Source: Gonocerus acuteangulatus
Lineage: Eukaryota > Arthropoda > Insecta > Hemiptera > Coreidae
DNA length: 64,000 bases
Direction: 5' to 3'
Assembly (NCBI GenBank): GCA_946811695.1
Contig: OX328123.1
Coordinates: forward strand, 34,514,873 to 34,578,872
The translations under genes were made by a program, and so were the position numbers. Under the pieces are notes generated by a model. The model saw only the letters and a list, made by a program, of their open reading frames with translations, ran no database searches and was not told the DNA's origin. Positions 1 through 12,651 of this stretch are shown in pieces (within the stretch, counting starts at the first letter, position 1; each line of letters starts with the position of its first letter).

Positions 1-712
1 CCGCCACCTGGACCCAGTATTAGTTACCTGAATTAACAAATTCAAAATAAATGTGTATTTTATTTATTTACTGTTTTAGGAATTTTTTTTATATTCGTGG
101 AAGTAATTTTTTTTTATTGTTTTAAGTAAATATTTACTTAATATTTATGTAAACATTTATAAAAATAAATATTTCCCTTCAGCTTTTTGAATAAACTGAA
201 GAAAAAAATATAATTTTCTTTTCACAGATCCATGTTTTTTTTAAAACTTTTGTACTTAAACCGTTCAAATACTTCAATAACACAGGGTTGTGATACATGA
301 ATGGAAAGTTGGTTAAATGAAGAAGTTTTTCTGAAACCCGGAAATCTCAGATCTTGCCCATTGAGGAGTAACGCTGGAAAGAAATATCAATAAAATGTCA
401 GGAAATTTAGAATTGCCTTCTTTTTGTAAGATATACATACTTACATTCATTCATTTTTACGTTTACTCCCAACTAGTCTTATAGTAAATTTACTCAGCTT
501 TCGATTGGTTTCACTCCCTTTCTAGTAGTACCACCTGGGACGGAGCTACAACGATTATGTTTCTAAAAACCACGTTTGTCTCGATGAAACAATAAAACGA
601 CGTTTTCTCCCTTATGGGCGAGAATTCGGGAAATCGTCATAGGATATTTTTTGTTCCCCTAAGGGTCCTCTATCACCCGTCTCAATATGACTAGACATTT
701 ACGGGACACCCT
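1..712. other. No recognisable gene
   Basis: AT-rich sequence without motifs I recognise. Confidence 0.5.
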
Positions 713-713
713 G

Positions 714-780
<67 letters not shown>
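713..780. repeat. (TA)n array
   Basis: About 34 TA units with one interruption. Confidence 0.95.
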
Positions 781-784
<4 letters not shown>

Positions 785-819
785 AATGTCACTCTTATAT
801 ATAGTTTTCATGAAAAGAA

Positions 820-1175
820 AGAAAAATTTTGATGTACTTAACGAAAAATTTCAATCAAATAAATCATTATTATTCAATAAAAATTTTCATTCAAATAAAT
901 CATTTTTATTCAATAAAAATTTTCATTCAATAAATTATTTTTATTCAATAAAAATTTTCATTCAATAAATCATTTTTATTCAATAAAATCATTTTCAATC
1001 AATAAAAATTTTCATTCAATAAATCATTGTTATTTAATAATGAATAAAAATAAAAATTTACGTTATTCATTGATTCTCTGAATAATGAATGAAAAATTAT
1101 TCATTATTCATAATGAAATATGAAATTTATTCATTATTCATTATTCAATATTCTGAATGATTTTTGCCCAACACT
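820..1175 (-). repeat. AT-rich tandem block (TTCAATAAA/TTCATTCAA), copy 1
   Basis: Units such as AATTTTCATTCAATAAATCA are repeated, then GAATAATGAATGAAAAATTA, ending TGCCCAACACTG. This is the inverse of 15648-16140. The short frame at 786 is a by-product. Confidence 0.75.
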
Positions 1176-1789
1176 GCTCTGATCCCAACTTATTAACGAA
1201 AAAGAAAAACAAGTATAATGAGCCTGCCAAAATCAGTAGGCTTCGTAAATGAGGAGAAAGGCCAAAATGTCATTTTTGACATTTTTATCTTACTATGTAA
1301 ATTTGTTCAACGGTGAAATTAGTCAATACATTTAAATTTCGGGCGGAGCAAAATTTAAATTAGAAAGAAAAATATTATTAGAATTTCTACTGATCGCAGG
1401 AACATTTAAACATCTGACCAAAACCATAGATTTTACCAAATTGAGAAACGTATCCAAATCAGTTTGATTTTTATGTGACAAAATCATGATCAACAGTTTG
1501 ATAAAAATATTTTTATTTGAATTTTAATCTTCGAAATCACTTTCATGTTAGTTCTTATTAAGTAGAACAAAACTTAATACCTAAAAAATACTGAAATTGT
1601 TTGAAGGTAGGTTTTCTTTACAGTCATCACTGCTTCTACTTAATATTTTGTTTTTATGTAAAACCTTTGCTTGTTACAGATGTACGATTTCTCAAGACCG
1701 GCAATATAGCAGGCAAAGTTTTGTAAAACATATAGAAATTTCTTAACGTTGTGTTCTTTAGGGTTTTATGAACGATGTTACGAAACATG

Positions 1790-2478
1790 TTGAGTCAATT
1801 TAATGTAGAGACAAAAGGGCTAATTCTATGTATTGTACAGAAAAACAGCCAGATTCTACTTAATGTTAAGAATAAACAAGTTGATTCGTTGGAGTGTACA
1901 GAAAAAATGCTGATTATATGTAATGTTAAGAAATAACGAGCTCATAGTATGCGAAGTGTAGAACACGGGCTAATTTTATGCAATGTACAGAAAAACTGCC
2001 AGATTCTACGTAATGTTAAGAGAAAACGAGCTGATTCTTTGGAAAGTATAGAAAAACACATTATTCTATGTAATTTTAAGAAAAAACGAGCTTAATCTAT
2101 GCAATGTACAGAAAAACACGTTGATTATATTTAATCTAGAAAGAAACGGGCTAATTCTATGCAATGTACAGAAAGACGGCCAGATTCGACGTAATGTTAT
2201 GGGAAAACGAGCTGATTCTTTGGAAAGTAAAGAAAAACAGCTGACTCCGTTTAATTTTGAGAAAGAATGAGCTAGTTCTAAGAAATGTACAGAAAAATGG
2301 GCTGTTAGCTTTAATCTGCAGAGAAACAGCCTAATTCTATGCATTGTTCAGAGGAAATTGCTGATTCTAGGTAAAGTTAAAAATCTCGGGCTGATTATAT
2401 GAAATGTACAGATAAGAAAAGCAGATTGTATGTAATGTACACAGAAACGGGCTGATTCTATCCAATTTACAGAAGAAA
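1790..2478 (+). repeat. Degenerate satellite, ~30-bp unit
   Basis: Units resemble GCTGATTCTATGTAATGTAC plus AGAAAAACGG, repeated more than twenty times with many changes. Alternate units differ systematically (AATGTACAG versus AATGTTAAG), suggesting a 60-bp higher-order unit. A SINE inserted at the right end. Confidence 0.75.
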
Positions 2479-2695
2479 ATTTAAATTTTAACGTCCATTT
2501 ATTATTAAAAAATGATTTTATGACGGGTTATCTATAGGTTGCCACCCATTTCTAGCCGGGATAGGGCTGACGCTTTTTCTTTTTTCGAATGAAAATCCAC
2601 CACCCCCTAGTGGCCCACTAGTAGTGGAAATCCAACCCATGACCTTAAGGCACGGAGATCATATGCCTTAGCACTCACTGCCACCGCGCCTCAAC
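2479..2695 (-). mobile_element. SINE family 2, minus strand, with 13-bp duplication
   Basis: On the minus strand it has a tRNA-like head (GGCAGTGAGTGCTAAGGC and a B-box-like GGGTTGGATTTCC). A shared body follows (CAGCCCTATCCCGGCTAGAA, CCTATAGATAACCCGTC). TTTACAGAAGAAA flanks it (2466-2478 and 2696-2708). It split the ~30-bp satellite. Confidence 0.85.
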
Positions 2696-3412
2696 TTTAC
2701 AGAAGAAACCTTTTATATATATTTCTAGGAATTGAAGTTATACCTTGGAATTTTTTGGATGCTTTAATTTTTTTATTATTTTAAACCATTTGCCTCCTTG
2801 CCGGTGCCCGTTTTTCTTCCCTCTCCCCAATATCTCTTTTATTTATCACTACCCATTTTTTTCCCGTCACTCCTCCCTGATTCTTATAACACTCATTTTT
2901 TCCACTCCTCCTGAAATAAAATTTCCTGATGCATTCAGAATCCATAAAAAAAATGCCTGTATTATCTTCAAAATACAAAATAAATATTAATACTCAAGAA
3001 AAACGTCTGCTTTTTTTTTCATTTTTATTGCTTCTTAATTCAGGGGTAATACCAACTTATAACTTTCTTTACTATTTTTTTATTGGCTGAAATTCTTCCT
3101 TAACTAATAAAAAATTATAACCAAGAGTTAATGTGAAGAAACTTGTTTTAAATGGGCAAAAAATTCGATTTTCCGAGTAAAGTACCGATGCCGATTTAAA
3201 GATATATTTTGAGCGAGCATCGATTGGTCCCTTTTTAATTTTTATGTTGTTTTTTTTTTTTTTTTTTGGTCCTATTTCAATACAATTCACAATCAAACTC
3301 CATTTTTTATTACAAGAAAGTATGAAAATAAAATGAAATATTAAAAAGATGAACATCTCAGAACATTAAACATTAAATTCGTTTTCTCAAAACTATGTTT
3401 TTTTTTTAAATC

Positions 3413-3709
3413 GGGCGATAGTCTGGCTTCTTCAATTTTTGACAGATCAAGTTGAAATTTTTACTCCAGCTTCCTGCTGATATTTGTTAGTAAAGAACGT
3501 AGGATCTTTTCAATTCATTAAATTCTAACGATTTTATGACCGATTTTCGACGTAGTTTTTAATAAAAAATAGAAAATTGTTCACAGTTCTCGACAAAAAT
3601 TAATATTTCTTGAAAGTCCTACGTATTTTACTAGATGTAACCTCCTTCTTTCGAAATAACTTTCGCTTTTTGATCTAGATTAAAAATTGCCGCCTGCAGA
3701 CTATCGCCC
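3413..3709. mobile_element. MITE with GGGCGATAGTCTG inverted ends
   Basis: GGGCGATAGTCTG opens the element and CAGACTATCGCCC closes it, with further imperfect pairing inward (CAATTTTT, GATC). It is 297 bp, non-coding, and its target duplication is unclear. Confidence 0.65.
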
Positions 3710-3957
3710 TTGAATAAAAGGGTTCGTCAGACACTGCGACGCAATTTTTTCGAAGAATTGAAACTTTTTTTTTATACTTTAACATCCCATATAAAACGTT
3801 TGATAGAAAAAACTGAAAAATATAGATTTATTTGTTATTTATAATTTCAAGAAAATGATTTTGAATTTGATCGCATAAGGTATAATAACTTGTTTCTGGC
3901 ATAAACAAACACAGTTTAAATTGTTGTTTACAAAACAAAAACAGATTATAGATGCTA

Positions 3958-4190
3958 AATCGGAGCCCCTGTGGCTGTGAGAGGCTGTAAAGGTGTGAGA
4001 ACTCCGAGCCTAAAGTCTTAGGTTAAAATCCCATATGGAATAAAGCCATTCTTTAGCAAAACATCAGAAATTACCCCTATCATGGCTAGAAATCATTGGT
4101 TCCTGTAGATAACCCGTCCCAAAAATCTGAGTTATGTATAAGTAGCCGTGAAAATTGAAATACATAAAATAAATCCTAAAAGAATAAACA
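3958..4190 (+). mobile_element. SINE family 2, degenerate
   Basis: The body TATCATGGCTAGAAAT and TAGATAACCCGTCCCAAAA match 2479-2695 in reverse. The head is weak (GAGGCTGTAAAGGTGTGAG) and no duplication was found. Confidence 0.6.
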
Positions 4191-4674
4191 CACCACAAGG
4201 AGCAAACGTATAGCAATACTTACGAAAACATTAACATTATAAAATGTTAATCATAGTGCTATAATTATACTAAAATGTGTTTAAAACGGTACAATGATAA
4301 CAGATGCCTCAAAAATAAATGTTTTGCAAACAATCTTTTTATCAGAATTTATTTATTAAGCCTTGTGTAAGATAAAACAGAAGTGATCCTTAATTCGTGT
4401 ATAGGATTAACTTGAAGCCAGTCACACGTGTATTGCAATGTTGGATCCCAGAGCCAAGAACCTAGAATTATCAGCTAATTGTCTGGCTTAAACCCCATTT
4501 CTAGAGAACACGGGTGGAGGATAATGCTATTAATCTGGGATAGTAAGGATCCTTCTAATTATAATTGGAATATCTTATCATATTACATGTATTAAATGTG
4601 TAATTTGAGGGGGAGAAAAAAGTTCCTCAGTCGCAAATAAAACACTAATTTAATTATTTTGTCTGAAAAATTGC

Positions 4675-4676
<2 letters not shown>

Positions 4677-4722
<46 letters not shown>
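4677..4722. repeat. (TA)n array
   Basis: Uninterrupted TA run. Confidence 0.95.
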
Positions 4723-4724
<2 letters not shown>

Positions 4725-4869
4725 CTCTGAGGGTGGTTTTAAAACATTTCTATCGTCTGAGTAATGTAGCAACCAAACCGAAATTTGCCAAAACAAGCCT
4801 GTTCGAATGGGAGGACAAAGTAATTGGTACCATTATTTCCACAATCCATTTTTATAGAATAGTAATTGA

Positions 4870-4872
<3 letters not shown>

Positions 4873-4926
<54 letters not shown>
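4873..4926. repeat. (TA)n array
   Basis: Uninterrupted TA run just before the MITE at 4986. Confidence 0.95.
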
Positions 4927-4928
<2 letters not shown>

Positions 4929-4985
4929 CGGTTTTTTGTCTACACTTATATACGAGTATATATATATATAATTGTGTCATTGCAC

Positions 4986-5208
4986 ATATCGCACTTGTAT
5001 TTCTAAAGTGACACAACTCAAAATAAAATAACTGAAAATGTGACACTCTTGCCTATGTGCCCTCTGCTGTAAAAGTACTGAAGCTATGGACATACTGTTT
5101 TCTTGATTGATTAAGATATATTTACCATGTCATTCACAGTCATAACTATGACAGTGTGAATAAAACCGATTTTCGAGTTGTGTCACTTTAGAAATACTAG
5201 TGCGATAT
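4986..5208. mobile_element. MITE with 34-bp terminal inverted repeats
   Basis: ATATCGCACTTGTATTTCTA and the following 14 bases at the left are repeated in reverse at 5175-5208 with one mismatch in 34. TA or ATAT at the tips fits a TA target. No coding sequence was seen. It immediately follows two (TA)n arrays. Confidence 0.8.
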
Positions 5209-7202
5209 ATTTTGTTTGCTACCTAATCCTGCCAGCATGAAACACTGACTGGCCCCTGTGTATTATCTTGAGGGATGAAGTTGCTAGGAGAGTCTTGGCT
5301 TCTAGATAAAGGTTATGTATTATTTAGTTCTTATCCAACCTCAGTTCAAGGCATTCATCATAAGCAAGAACTGTTGGCCAACAAACCCAAACAGTCATTT
5401 ACTATTTATTAACATCATCTTCATCAACGAAGAGGATACAAAAATGGAGAGAGTCGGGGTTGGTCGGGGGTTCGGTCATAGGAGCTTAATTGAAATAGGA
5501 TATTTTTTAATATTAAATTAGGTATTTATACGATAGAAACATTTCCCCTCAAGTATTCATCATATTTAGAAAACAAAAACGCCAGACTAATTGCAGTAAT
5601 AATTATATATAGACATTAATTATTGAAGTAATTATGGTAAGATTAAATTGATAAAACTCTTAATTTAAAAAGCATGTTGTATGAATCTTAAATAGCTTAT
5701 CAGAATTGAATTAAATTAGTACAAACTGGAAAATATAGGTCATGAACAGTGAGAAGTGAATAAAACAGTGGGTTGGGGTTGTAAGGTTATTATGCTGTAT
5801 AATCTTTATTATGTCTCGTTCCATATTTGTGTTTGTGTTTAGTGGTTTTTCCATATTGTTCAATAAGTTCTTATATCTAAAACCTGCACAATGCACATCT
5901 GCAATCCATTTCCTCTTGCACGTAGAGCTTATTTTATTTACATTTTTTCATTATCATTTATTGCATTTTATATATACCGCAAACATTTAGGCGTTGTATG
6001 TAGTTTGTTGCCAATTTTTTGGGGCCTCGGCTACCGTCCGAGGAATATTTAGGCTGTCAGGGAAAAGTTCGGATTCGGCTAGAAAACATCAATACGATTT
6101 TTGTAAAAATCTGTATTAAGGACTCGTTGGTAGCTTTGGTCTGCAATGAATATTTATCGGGGATCGAGAAAGAACAAAGTTGGCAGTTAAGTGACCTTGG
6201 TGAAAAGATTTTTACCATCGTCACACCTGAACTGTCCTTAATACAGATTTTTTACGAAAATCTTATTCATGTTTTCCTAGCCTAATCCCAACTATTCTAA
6301 CCCGACTGCTTTCATATACTTCGGAAGGTATGTTATGAATGCATATAGTATCGACGGATAACTATCTACACCCCATTATACGTATATTTAGTTGCCCAAA
6401 CATTGTTCCATATTCCGGAAAACCCTCTATTAAATGACATATTGTCAAAATTCGTAAGCATGATTCATATGGGGCGGAGGTTATTTTTTAATGAGATGGC
6501 TATGCGTCGTATGATTATGGCCTATTCGAAGTCCTTTTGTAACCACTTCCAATATTCGATTTCCTCTTACAGCACTCCTTCATAACTTTGTTCAGGTTTT
6601 GAATCATTCAAGCTTGCTTGTTTTAATGATGACCATTCCACTTTCTTTCCTAGTTGTTTCTGGCCCTACGATTCACCATGCATTGAATTCAAATTCTTCG
6701 AAGACGTGCAACAAGGGGTGTCCCAAGTTTCTACTGTCACTTTTGCAGTTTTATCGGGTGTATCGTTTCCCCTATTCCTCGCTGTGCTAATGCCCGAGGG
6801 AATGTCGTGATGCCTTCTAAAGAAATGAATCAGTGCAGAGTATGCAAAAAGGTAATCTAAAATTAAAATATCTACAATAAAATAGGGACCATACCTATTT
6901 ATGTAATTTACGTATTTACTTAATATGAACAGGAAAAACTAATCTGGCTAAACTTCCTCTATTTACGTATGAAGATCATTATCACTTTAATGTCATCATA
7001 ACACGACCCGCGGACTAGATTGCCCCATAAAATAGCCGGCCCAGTCGCTAGTCCCCTTCTATCAACCTATGGGCTTTCAGCCCCTCACACCTCATTTTAG
7101 TTGCACGGCATAATATCGCATTGTAAATTCAGGATATAAAATGTTACTCCTCGCAGCGTACACATTCGTAGTTTTAGCACTTTCGAAAGAGTTTATTCCT
7201 TT
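5209..7202. other. Unassigned sequence, no supported gene
   Basis: Mixed composition. Short frames at 6019-6285, 6403-6585 and 6599-6790 (all +) are adjacent but show no family motif and no clear splice layout. Segment 6010-6290 is less AT-rich than its surroundings, so a very old coding relic cannot be excluded. Confidence 0.4.
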
Positions 7203-7339
7203 TTAGCGCGGTTCCTCCCTCCCTTCATGGGGAGGAACCCCGCTTATAAGGTTGATCTCATGAAACGATCCGGAAGTGCCGACTAGAAAATTTTGCGTTT
7301 CAGAACCCCTAGAGCCCGAAAATGACGGTGGTTCAAATT

Positions 7340-7394
<55 letters not shown>

Positions 7395-8910
7395 GTGTGT
7401 GACTGTTCGCTCTCTAGCTCCTAGACAAATGGCTTGTAAGTACTCGTTTTATAGGCTTCTTGGGCTAGGAAAACGAATGAAATCATTTTCAAGGCTTTAA
7501 CCGTTTTTGAGAAAATTGGAAAAATAGTTTTTGAATACCGTTGTTGGTTCGGGCACTTAGAATCATGGGATTCAGTTAAAACATTTTCTGCATGTTCTAC
7601 TTTCATTAAAACTAATATGTTGAAATTTTTGTTACGTTTGGAGTTAAGGAAGGGTTAGAATAAAATATTTTATTAACAGACATAAAAAGTTTTGGTAACT
7701 TTGTATACTTTCGTTAATATCTCGAAAAAGGTTGAGAGTCTTGGTAAACGGAAGATTACCATTAGAAAGCTTACTAAATGTTCTACAAAAAAGGTTCTGA
7801 TAAAAGTTTTGATTAGGTGATGTCAATCGGAGAAATAAGTACTTAAAACTTTAAAGTAATTGATTTCGCTTATTCGAACTGTTCTTTTTGTCTTTGATTT
7901 TGGTACTTAGAATTATGGAATTCAGTTGAAACATTTTCTGCATGTTCTAATTTCACCAAAACTAGTATGCTGAAAATTTACTTACGTTTGGAGTTAAGGA
8001 AGGGTTAAATTAAAATAATTTATTAATAGAGATGAAAAGCTTTGGAAACTTCGTAAACTTTCCTTAATATCTCGAAAACGGTTGAGAATCTTGGTAAACG
8101 GAAGGTTACCATTCGAAAGCTTACTAAATGCTCTAGAAAAAAGGTTTTGAAGAAAGTTTTAATTAGGCGATTTCAAACGGAGAAATCAGTACATAAAACT
8201 TAGAAGTTTGATAAACGATAATTGATTTCGTTTATTTATACGGTTCTTTTTGTCTGTTTTTATTTCTTGTTATTTTGTTATTGCTTCTAGTAGGAGGATG
8301 TATTTCTCAATAAAACAGGGGAATAAATACAATTCTCTGAACCTGTATCAGAACTGAAAACGTAAATATTCTCCGTGTAGAGTCAGACATCAGTCCGGGT
8401 GGAGGTAGTAGGCCGGCTTCAGGTAGGCTTTTATTGTACTTCATTAATCAAGATTCATTGTACTCATCAAGCATTCTAGGACAGCTGACAGTTACCTTTA
8501 CCTGTAGGAAGTCATGCAGCCAAATGATATTCTAGAAATATAATTATATTTTGTGGTTGTATGTGGCCGTAGTTCATTAAAAAATAACACTACTTTCTCA
8601 TTTTCTTGTACAATTTTATTTTGTTTAATTACATTTAAAAGTAAAATGGATATGTTAGCACTGCCAGTTAAGTAAATTAGAAATATATTCGTAGAAGAGT
8701 CTTCGTAGACCGAAACTTGGGACGGCAGAAAGAGTAATTTCTGCTTACGATAGTTTCATCCCTAGCCGAAAATCTTGTTTTTTTTTCATATTTGTTTACA
8801 TTAGGAATGATCCAAACAAAGTAATAACTGTTTCTATTCTAAGTCAACAAAATGACACTAGGGATATGAATGGAACCGCGCTAAGATGACGCAGTTCCTG
8901 CGAGTCGGAC
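7203..8910. mobile_element. Helentron-like (HINE-type) element, copy 1
   Basis: It starts TTAGCGCGGTTCC (7203-7215) with a GGTTCCTCC...GGAGGAACC palindrome. It ends with GGAACCGCGCTAA (8872-8884), then GCAGTTCCTGCGAGTCGGAC. A (TA)n array sits at 7342-7399. Two internal blocks, near 7430-7850 and 7900-8220, repeat each other, with phrases such as ATCTCGAAAACGGTTGAGA. It shares both ends and most of its interior with copy 2. No protein frame of note was found. Confidence 0.6.
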
Positions 8911-9735
8911 CTTTTTTTTTTTGTCTTATTACTGGGTTTATTAACACCCGAGTTTACACACCACATTGTGAACAACAGCGATTACTCACGACTCTTCCTG
9001 CGCTACAAGCTGTCCGGTCTCGTAGCGGTTTAGCAGCTCCGAACACCACTGTTATCGCCCATGCTGTAGCAACGACATTATAACAAAATAGGAGATGTCA
9101 TGAATATTGGCCAGCCCATGTAGGTGACCGTGAAGAATATCAATTAGCTATAAAGCCATGTAGAAAGGAAACCCATTTCTTACACAATCCTCGGAAATTT
9201 ACCGTGTGAGATTCCATGAAACCTAATTGCCTGAAACTTCAATCGGCCTGCTTACACTGAAAGTGCGCTTAGACTACCTGTGATTCTGTCTGGAACTGGA
9301 ACTACCCTAATTGTGGAGAGATAGTCAGGGGGAATTTTGTCTATATTTCTCTATGCCTTTCTTTTTTTGGGAGTTATGTGGCGTAGGTAAAAAAAAAAAT
9401 TATTTCCTTTTTTCCTTTCGTACCATTTTATTTGTTCTTTGCCCTACATCTTTCGTGGCCTTAATACCACCTCCTCAGGGGCCAATTTATACCCGCATGT
9501 GGTGAGGTACTATTTTTTTTAACCTACGCCACATAAATCCCCAAAAATGAATAAATTTGATTGGTGAGAAACAAGTCGAATAAAATATGCCTTTCGCTTT
9601 CCTGTTTGGATACAACTAGAATTATATTCTATATTTTTTTATTAGAGGATGCTGGGTATATTCTTTCTATCAGAGATTAACCAATTCCCTTAAAAAAAAT
9701 ATTTTTACATGAGAATAAATTTTTACAGCAGTATG
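8911..9735. other. Unassigned spacer
   Basis: Nothing recognised apart from a T run at 8911. A GGCGTAGGTAAAAAA segment (9370) recurs inverted at about 9515-9530 (TTTTTTAACCTACGCC), a possible small foldback. Confidence 0.35.
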
Positions 9736-9737
9736 TA

Positions 9738-10700
9738 CAGTGAAACCTCCCTTAACGGACACCTCCCTACAGCGTACACCTCTATTAACGGACATTTTCT
9801 CACAGTCCACAATTTTTCTATAGGTAAAATAAACCTCTATATTGCGGACACCTCTGTACAAAGGACACGGACAGAAAACCCTGATTTTTTACCTCCTTAC
9901 TACGGACAATAAGTGCAGCTAATGTTATTTATAGAAGCGTTCCCATCGGTGAAGGTTCCAGAAAAATGCGTTAACAATAACAAACTCTTTGTAGGAATAA
10001 GATATATATACAGTATAGTGACTAGTAATATCTTCCTAGGAATTTCACAACTGGAACCCCTTCCTTTTCAGCAGAAGCATATGATTTTCCCGCTGGCAGA
10101 TTACTATTGTTTTGCCTACGCAGTATCACGGTTCCGGGAATATTCCAAAACTCTGTTCGGTTCACATTCCTTCCGCAGAACTTCCCTCTCTTCACTTTTC
10201 AGTTGGTTATTTATTAGCTCTTGTTGAGTTAGTATCGTGCGTTCTCTTCAATATGTCTAATCGGAAATCTCTGACACTTAAAGAAAAAATTGACGTTATA
10301 ACATTTTCCAATCGCGAAAAATGTGGTGTGCGTAAAGATGCCGAGTTTTTAAGATAGGGAAAACACAAGCAGCAGAAATATTGAAAAAGAAAGATGAAAT
10401 TTTGAAGAAACAGACGGAAAATTGTGACAAAAATGTTGTCCGAGAACTAAGAACTTCTTTATGCTTTAAACTTTTTAGAATAAAAACTTTTTTTAAGTTT
10501 ATACTTATTGAACTTCTTTCTATATACTTGAAAAAAAAAAACTTTTTATGGATAATTATTAAATGGTTAATTAAAACATGAATTAAATGTACAAATTCGG
10601 TACGCATCCATCTGGACCAACCCCTCTGTATAGCGGATTTCTCTCTATAGTGGACAACTTTGGTTCTCCCTGAGGTGTCCGCTATAGAGAGGTTTCACTG
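9738..10700 (+). mobile_element. Tigger/pogo DNA transposon, internally deleted
   Basis: The element begins CAGTGAAACCTCCCTTAACG and ends AGAGAGGTTTCACTG, flanked by TA on both sides (9736-9737, 10701-10702), as expected for Tc1/mariner-pogo elements. Only the N-terminal transposase piece remains (10253-10437). Confidence 0.9.
10253..10437 (+). pseudogene. Tigger/pogo transposase N-terminus (CENP-B-type DNA-binding domain), frameshifted
   Basis: From ATG at 10253 the frame reads MSNRKSLTLKEKIDVI and continues to a stop after about 34 codons. The next frame carries on with IGKTQAAEILKKKDEILKKQ. Together these match the CENP-B-type helix-turn-helix that binds transposon ends. One frameshift near 10350 and loss of the catalytic domain make it dead. 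Confidence 0.75.
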
Positions 10701-10702
10701 TA

Positions 10703-11382
10703 ATTTATGTACCTTCCATTGCTTAAGCTCTAAGTGTTGATTAAGTATCTTGCCTGGTGTTATATTCGTTCATCACTGTTTACTCACAAATTGTCAATGG
10801 AGTGATAGATAACATATACCCCATCACATCCCTTGTATTGTTGCAATATCAAGCATCAAAACGCGAGGACGGGGGACTGCAGGTAGAGAGAGGCAGTGCG
10901 AATATGACAGCCGTCACTAGTCCATTACATTGAAAAGGGAAATGAACCGATCCACCTTCCAGATGCTTTCCTACCTCCCCCAGTTTTTTTATGATCCCGC
11001 CAGATTTATAGCTCACTCACATATCAGTCCTGATTTTCTATCTAGATATAGAATACAAATTTCTCATTTCGTTGGAACCGTACGATATAAACCGTAGCCT
11101 CGAAACCATGAGTAAATATAGATATATGGAAATAACTAGAATTTTGAATATATTCAGCCACCAAGCTCGGCTATTCAGGTGCATATCACAATGTCATCAT
11201 TATATAATGGAATTCATATGAATATTTCATTTTACTTTACTATTCTGAGTGAGTTATAGATCTTAACACTTGGTACACAGTAGAGAGTTACTTTATCACT
11301 ATTTTAAGTGTCAGCTAGTGATTAAAAAATAGTTTCTTGAGCTTAAAAACTATTTTATTGATTCAAGTAATTTACAACTAAT
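10703..11382. other. Unassigned spacer between Tigger elements
   Basis: No open frame or repeat recognised. Confidence 0.5.
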
Positions 11383-11384
11383 TA

Positions 11385-12651
11385 CAGCGAAACCTCTTTA
11401 TAGCGGACACCATTGGGTCCGTAAAAACTGTCCGTTATTGGGAGGTGTCCTTTATTGGGAGGTTAATGAAATCCACCTTTAAGAAAACAGTGCGCAACAG
11501 TTTCTTATTTCTTTTACAGCTGTCGTTATCCACAATACCGCGTCCAGTAGATTAGTAACATAATCACTTGAGTCCATTTTCGTAATAGCATCCCGAAGAA
11601 ATCGTTTTCTGTAATGTGTTTTGAAATTTTTAATAATGCCGAGATCAAGGGGCTGGCAGCAAAATGTCATATTCGGTGGAAAAAACTGAATATTAACATT
11701 TATTAGATGCATCTGTGGGTGGCATGTCGCGTTGTCCATAAACAAAATTACACACCGTTTTTGACGTCCCATTCTCTGATCGAAAGTTTTTAGCCATTAC
11801 TCATTATAGGCGTTGTCATACATGCTTTTTTGTTAGCTTTCCAAGATATTCTTGACTTGACGTTAATATTCTTAAAACAACGTGGTCTTAACGATTTACT
11901 GATTATTAATGGCTGTTCAAAATCGCCTTCCATATTTACGCACAACATAACAGTTAAACGATCTTTGCTTTGTTTGTCTCATGTGCACGTTTCCCCTTTT
12001 AAAATCTTTGCCTTTTTTGGCAGGGCCCGAAAAAATAAAGCCATTTCATCAAAATTAAATATATTTTTAGCCTCATAGTCATGGCAAATGTAAACCTATT
12101 TGTTTTTCCAATCTTGAAATAAACCAACATTATCCGATGCACTTTCACCATATATCGTTCTAAAAACTCCGCGAAGTTTGACGTCTGCGTTTTGCCGACG
12201 TCAAACTTCGCGCCCAGGTCTCTAAAGCTATAAACTATCATACACTTTTAGAACTTCCACTTTATTGTTTAGAGTTACACGCGTTCTTTTCGGGCTTGAT
12301 AATTAGATCCAACTGAATAAAACCTACTGAAATGTTGTGGTTCCTGGAACAGTAGGGTACGGTTTTCTCTTCACATTTCCTATGAAGGTTACTAGCAATG
12401 CCCGCCAGGGTGTGCTTTTTCTTGAGATTCTGAGAATCCAATTAAATCTTTTACCCTGCTGTCCGCTATTGGGAGTTGAAATCAGCTATACGGGTCCAAA
12501 TTTAGATGTTCGTTGTCCGTAAGTAGAGGGTCCGCTATTGAGAGGTGCTAATGCATTGATTTAGTGGGGGTTTTCGCCGGGATCATGGATATTCTGTCCG
12601 TTCATAGAGGTGTCCGCTATTGGGAGGTATCCGTTAACGGAGGTTTCACTG
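11385..12651 (-). mobile_element. Tigger/pogo DNA transposon with decayed transposase
   Basis: CAGCGAAACCTCTTTATAGC at the left and CGGAGGTTTCACTG at the right are inverted ends, flanked by TA (11383-11384 and 12652-12653). Extra internal copies of GTCCGCTATTGGGAGG lie near both ends. Transposase remnants read on the minus strand. Confidence 0.9.
11479..12241 (-). pseudogene. Tigger/pogo transposase, DDE catalytic part, multiple frameshifts
   Basis: The open piece 11479-11772 carries CVILFMDNATCHP, FFPPNMTFCCQPLD and LGIIKNFKTHYRK, the last two catalytic blocks of the DDE_1 (Tigger) family. Upstream on the minus strand, 11800-12070 reads in shifted frames as the first block (FNFDEMALFFRALP) and the segment after it. 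Piece 11999-12241 includes part of the preceding region. Several stops and frameshifts show that it is inactive. Confidence 0.8.

Noticed and set aside
7276..7500. Open frame across a (TA)n array
   Set aside because: It is created by the microsatellite and repeat sequence of the Helentron-like copy; the same artefact occurs at 19131-19322.
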